Positions 62,056-64,000 of a stretch of DNA of 64,000 bases are shown here, in pieces. The stretch comes from an uncultured Myxococcales bacterium. Its GTDB lineage: Bacteria > Myxococcota_A > UBA9042. Below the pieces are notes generated by a model. That model was not told where the DNA came from. It ran no database searches and saw nothing but the letters and a program-made list of their open reading frames with translations. The number at the start of each line of letters is the position of its first letter. Positions within the stretch are counted from its first letter, which is position 1. The stretch lies in the NCBI GenBank assembly GCA_903924465.1, contig CAIYBN010000038.1, positions 53,564 to 117,563 of the forward strand. Direction: 5' to 3'. Position numbers and translations under genes: made by a program.

Positions 62056-62436
62056 GTGCGCATGCAACCGCTGATTCTGTTGGGGTTGACTGCCGTTCTG
62101 GCGCTCTCGGGCTGCTCCACGCTGATCTTTCGGGCCGGTCAGCCCACGCTCATCGGCGATCTGCACCACGGCACGGCGACCCACGTGGTTCTCAGCAATG
62201 ACGAAGGTCAGCTGTTTCGCATTGCGCGCAACGCGATCGCAAGCACGCGGATGGGCGGAATGCGGACGCTTTTGTGGTCGGCGGCGTCGGTCTATGGTCT
62301 CGTTCTGACGCCGATTGGCGCGATCGGCTGGGCGATGGACGAAATCGCCTTTGACGCGGTGGATGGCCAACGGCGCGGCTTGCTGGACGTTGTGGACGAA
62401 CAGGAAGTCGATGGCGACGCCGGGAGTCGGCCATGA
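62056..62436 (+). CDS. Small lipoprotein, paralogue 1
   Basis: A 126-residue predicted lipoprotein with signal LILLGLTAVLALSGC (lipobox LSGC). GTG at 62056 (GGAGAG upstream) or ATG at 62062 could start it. The core motif GTATHVVLSNDEGQLFRIARNAI is shared with the next gene's product, and a hydrophobic segment with TPIGAIGWAMDEIAF follows. Stop overlaps the next ATG by four bases (ATGA). Function unknown. Confidence 0.75.
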   Translation: MRMQPLILLGLTAVLALSGCSTLIFRAGQPTLIGDLHHGTATHVVLSNDEGQLFRIARNAIASTRMGGMRTLLWSAASVYGLVLTPIGAIGWAMDEIAFDAVDGQRRGLLDVVDEQEVDGDAGSRP

Positions 62437-62915
62437 CACGACCACGCCGGACACTTGCGGGTCTGCTGATCTGCCTGAGCGCGTGCTCCAGCGCGACGAT
62501 CTACCGGCACAACGCGCCGGATTTGGAGGCGTCGATCGTCGGCGGCGAGGCGGACTACCTGTATGTGGAGACCGAGGATGGGCGGGTCGTGCGCATCGCC
62601 CGCAAGAACGTGACGGAGATCGACCATCCCGGCAATGTCGAGGCCGTGATCGGCGGAATACTCCTCGCTTGCGCCGCGGTCATGGTCGGCGTAGCGAATA
62701 CCAGCAGCGATCCCGGTGGCGAGACCGCTCTCTACAGCGCGGGCGGCGCGTACGGCTTGGCCGGCGTGATCCTGCTGGCGGACGGCCTGATTGCGTGGAA
62801 CCGCTCGACGACGGCCGCCGAGGACACGGCGACGCACTTGCCGCTGCGCGTGCGCAAAGGCGATTTTGGCGCGCCGGCCGCGTTGCCACTGGCGCAGTCG
62901 GCCACGGCGTCGTAG
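62433..62915 (+). CDS. Small lipoprotein, paralogue 2
   Basis: A 160-residue predicted lipoprotein with the Arg-rich start MTRPRRTLAGLLICLSAC (lipobox LSAC). The motif GGEADYLYVETEDGRVVRIARKNV parallels that of the preceding protein, followed by two hydrophobic segments (about residues 73-92 and 102-120), so it may be an inner-membrane-associated form. The four-base overlap and the similarity make a tandem duplication likely. Function unknown. Confidence 0.75.
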   Translation: MTRPRRTLAGLLICLSACSSATIYRHNAPDLEASIVGGEADYLYVETEDGRVVRIARKNVTEIDHPGNVEAVIGGILLACAAVMVGVANTSSDPGGETALYSAGGAYGLAGVILLADGLIAWNRSTTAAEDTATHLPLRVRKGDFGAPAALPLAQSATAS

Positions 62916-62937
62916 TGCGGGCAGATCGCGGGCACGC

Positions 62938-62966
62938 TGTCCACCGGACCGAATTTCTGCTATCGT
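62938..62966 (+). promoter_or_regulatory. Promoter of the TPR-like membrane protein gene
   Basis: TGTCCA at 62938-62943, 17-bp spacer and TATCGT at 62961-62966 with extended TGC, 28 bp before the ATG at 62994. The -35 is weak; the extended -10 is the strong part. Confidence 0.4.
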
Positions 62967-62993
62967 CCGCGCCCCCGTTGCCCGGAGAAACCG

Positions 62994-63857
62994 ATGTCTG
63001 AGCCCACCCAACCGACCCTCGATTCGCCCCTCTTCAACCGCAAGAACCTCGGTTTGGGCCTCGGCATTCTCGCGGCGCTTTGGCTGACGGCGGCGATGAC
63101 GGGCTCCAAGATTGCGCTCGGCATCATGGGCGTTTTGACGATTGCCGCGGCCGGCGGGCTGGTGTGGCTGTACCGTCTGGTGACCAAGCAGCGGGCGATG
63201 GTGGCGCTGCTGCAGTCGGCCCAAGGCTCGCCGGAAGCCCGGCTGGCGGCGCTGGCGCAGTTGCAGGGCGATGACAAGGATGTGCTCCGGATGGTCGCGC
63301 GCGCGCAGCTGGAAGCGCAGGACGATCCAAAAAAGGCCATCGCAACCCTGGAATCGCTCGATTTGGCCAAAGTGCCGTCGACCTCGCAGGATGACGTGCG
63401 CGTGCTGCGGGCCCAGCTGTACCTCGCCACAGGACGCCTGCGCGACGCGGCGAACATGGCCGACGGCATCAACCTGGGCGCGGCGCCGAATGCCCAAGCC
63501 AAGGCGATGGTCACGGCGATTGTCGGTGAAGCTTGGGCGCGGACCGGCAAGGCAGATCGCGCGCTGGTCATTCTCGATGAGCTCAAACTCGACGACGCGG
63601 ATCTCGGCCAAGCCGGCATCCTCGCGCGAATGGCCAAAGTGTTCGCAGCGTTCCATGCCGGCAAGAAAGACCGAGCGCGCAAGGAGTTGGAGGCGCTGAT
63701 GAAGCTGGACGTCAACTATCTCGGCCGCTTCGTGATGCCCGGCGGCGCGGTCCATCTGGAACTGCAACAACTGGCCAAGCTGGTGGCGATGAACCACCCG
63801 GACGTCCGCAAGCAGCAGCGGCAAGCCCAACGCGGGACTTTTGGTCGCGCGCGCTGA
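62994..63857 (+). CDS. Membrane protein with TPR-like soluble domain
   Basis: A 287-residue protein with two TM segments (about residues 19-36 and 41-62) and a cytoplasmic or periplasmic helical part. From residue about 70 there are repeated helix pairs that look TPR-like: AQLYLATGRLRDAANM, GEAWARTGKADRALVIL and ARMAKVFAAFHAGKKDRARKEL. GGAGA precedes the ATG. No signature domain. Probably a scaffold protein in the envelope. Followed after 94 bp by tRNA-Thr. Confidence 0.78.
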   Translation: MSEPTQPTLDSPLFNRKNLGLGLGILAALWLTAAMTGSKIALGIMGVLTIAAAGGLVWLYRLVTKQRAMVALLQSAQGSPEARLAALAQLQGDDKDVLRMVARAQLEAQDDPKKAIATLESLDLAKVPSTSQDDVRVLRAQLYLATGRLRDAANMADGINLGAAPNAQAKAMVTAIVGEAWARTGKADRALVILDELKLDDADLGQAGILARMAKVFAAFHAGKKDRARKELEALMKLDVNYLGRFVMPGGAVHLELQQLAKLVAMNHPDVRKQQRQAQRGTFGRAR

Positions 63858-63885
63858 CGTCCGCATGCGAACCATCCCGAAACCG

Positions 63886-63916
63886 GGTTGCGCGGGGCGT
63901 CGAATCGCCGTACACT
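63886..63916 (+). promoter_or_regulatory. Promoter of the tRNA-Thr gene
   Basis: TTGCGC at 63886-63891, 19-bp spacer and TACACT at 63911-63916. The mature tRNA would begin 36 bp downstream of the -10. Confidence 0.45.
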
Positions 63917-63930
63917 GCGCGCCCGCAAAC

Positions 63931-63946
63931 GTCAGGCGTGCCTGAC
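63931..63946. other. Perfect palindrome between promoter and tRNA
   Basis: GTCAGGC-GT-GCCTGAC at 63931-63946, arms of 7 bp with a 2-base loop, about 5 bp before the tRNA acceptor strand. It lies in the leader of the tRNA transcript; it could be a protein-binding operator or a hairpin used in 5' processing. Confidence 0.5.
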
Positions 63947-63951
63947 GGGTT

Positions 63952-64000
63952 GCCAACATAGCTCAGTTGGTAGAGCAGCTGATTCGTAATCAGCAGGTCC
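63952..64000 (+). tRNA. tRNA-Thr (CGT anticodon), 3'-truncated by window edge
   Basis: GCCAACA acceptor strand, TA, D-arm GCTC-AGTTGGTA-GAGC, anticodon arm GCTGA-TTCGTAA-TCAGC with anticodon CGT (reads codon ACG), then the start of the variable region AGGTCC. The T-arm and 3' end lie outside the window. All visible bases match canonical tRNA-Thr. Confidence 0.95.

Overview
This is a 64 kb stretch of high-GC bacterial chromosome, densely coding, with short intergenic gaps, many 4-base start/stop overlaps and some GTG or TTG starts. The envelope is diderm: SecA, ExbB/ExbD, an outer-membrane barrel ending in Phe, an RND pump and at least a dozen predicted lipoproteins. Several very large Cys/Asp-rich lipoproteins carry MopE-type, CDDGNPCT-type and DNDGDG-type repeats, and there is a DUF3160 lipoprotein. 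Together these point to the Myxococcota/Bradymonadota part of the former Deltaproteobacteria. That placement is an inference from gene content; no rRNA is present to confirm it.

Layout. 1-6 kb: 3' part of secA, hutH, a Maf-type nucleotide pyrophosphatase and a probably leaderless radical SAM gene. 6-14 kb: a giant Cys-rich lipoprotein and a glycosyltransferase (minus), then asnB and moeA. 14-20 kb: a lipoprotein with a clear terminator, a CoA-transferase subunit A without its partner, an amidohydrolase lipoprotein, and a minus-strand folK/lipoprotein/flippase-like operon. 20-26 kb: a DsbA-like lipoprotein, gmk, gltX, an unknown gene, a thiolase and a TPR protein. 26-33 kb: a motor-like cluster of ExbB, two ExbD, a secreted SNase-like protein, a nine-repeat Asp/Cys lipoprotein and an outer-membrane protein sharing that repeat. 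It is followed by comEC. 33-40 kb: comEC converges on and overlaps a YfhO-type membrane protein gene and a small Cys protein gene; then an ArsA-like ATPase and a small membrane protein. 39-47 kb: a CzcB/CzcA-type metal efflux pair, an esterase and a lipoprotein with an HExxE motif. 46-51 kb: pyrE diverges from pstB-phoU across a strong Pho box; a nucleotidyltransferase gene is bracketed by inverted copies of a roughly 125-bp dispersed repeat and followed by a CDP-alcohol phosphatidyltransferase. 51-64 kb: a MaoC-like protein, a PH-domain membrane protein, DUF3160 and GH1 lipoproteins, a MopE-like lipoprotein next to a dihaem cytochrome lipoprotein, two paralogous small lipoproteins, a TPR-like membrane protein and the start of tRNA-Thr(CGT).

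How the parts fit. Housekeeping genes are interspersed with accessory envelope genes. The most system-like group is 26.5-32.6 kb, one same-strand run behind one good promoter and a long structured leader. One MotA/TolQ-type plus two TolR-type subunits is the stoichiometry of the myxobacterial AglRQS gliding motor, but here the set is coupled to a nuclease-like protein, an Asp/Cys repeat lipoprotein and a barrel, and comEC follows. A second candidate is the MopE-like/dihaem cytochrome pair, which parallels mopE and its neighbour in Methylococcus. A recurring promoter form, with an extended -10 close to TGCTAnCnT, appears before several genes.
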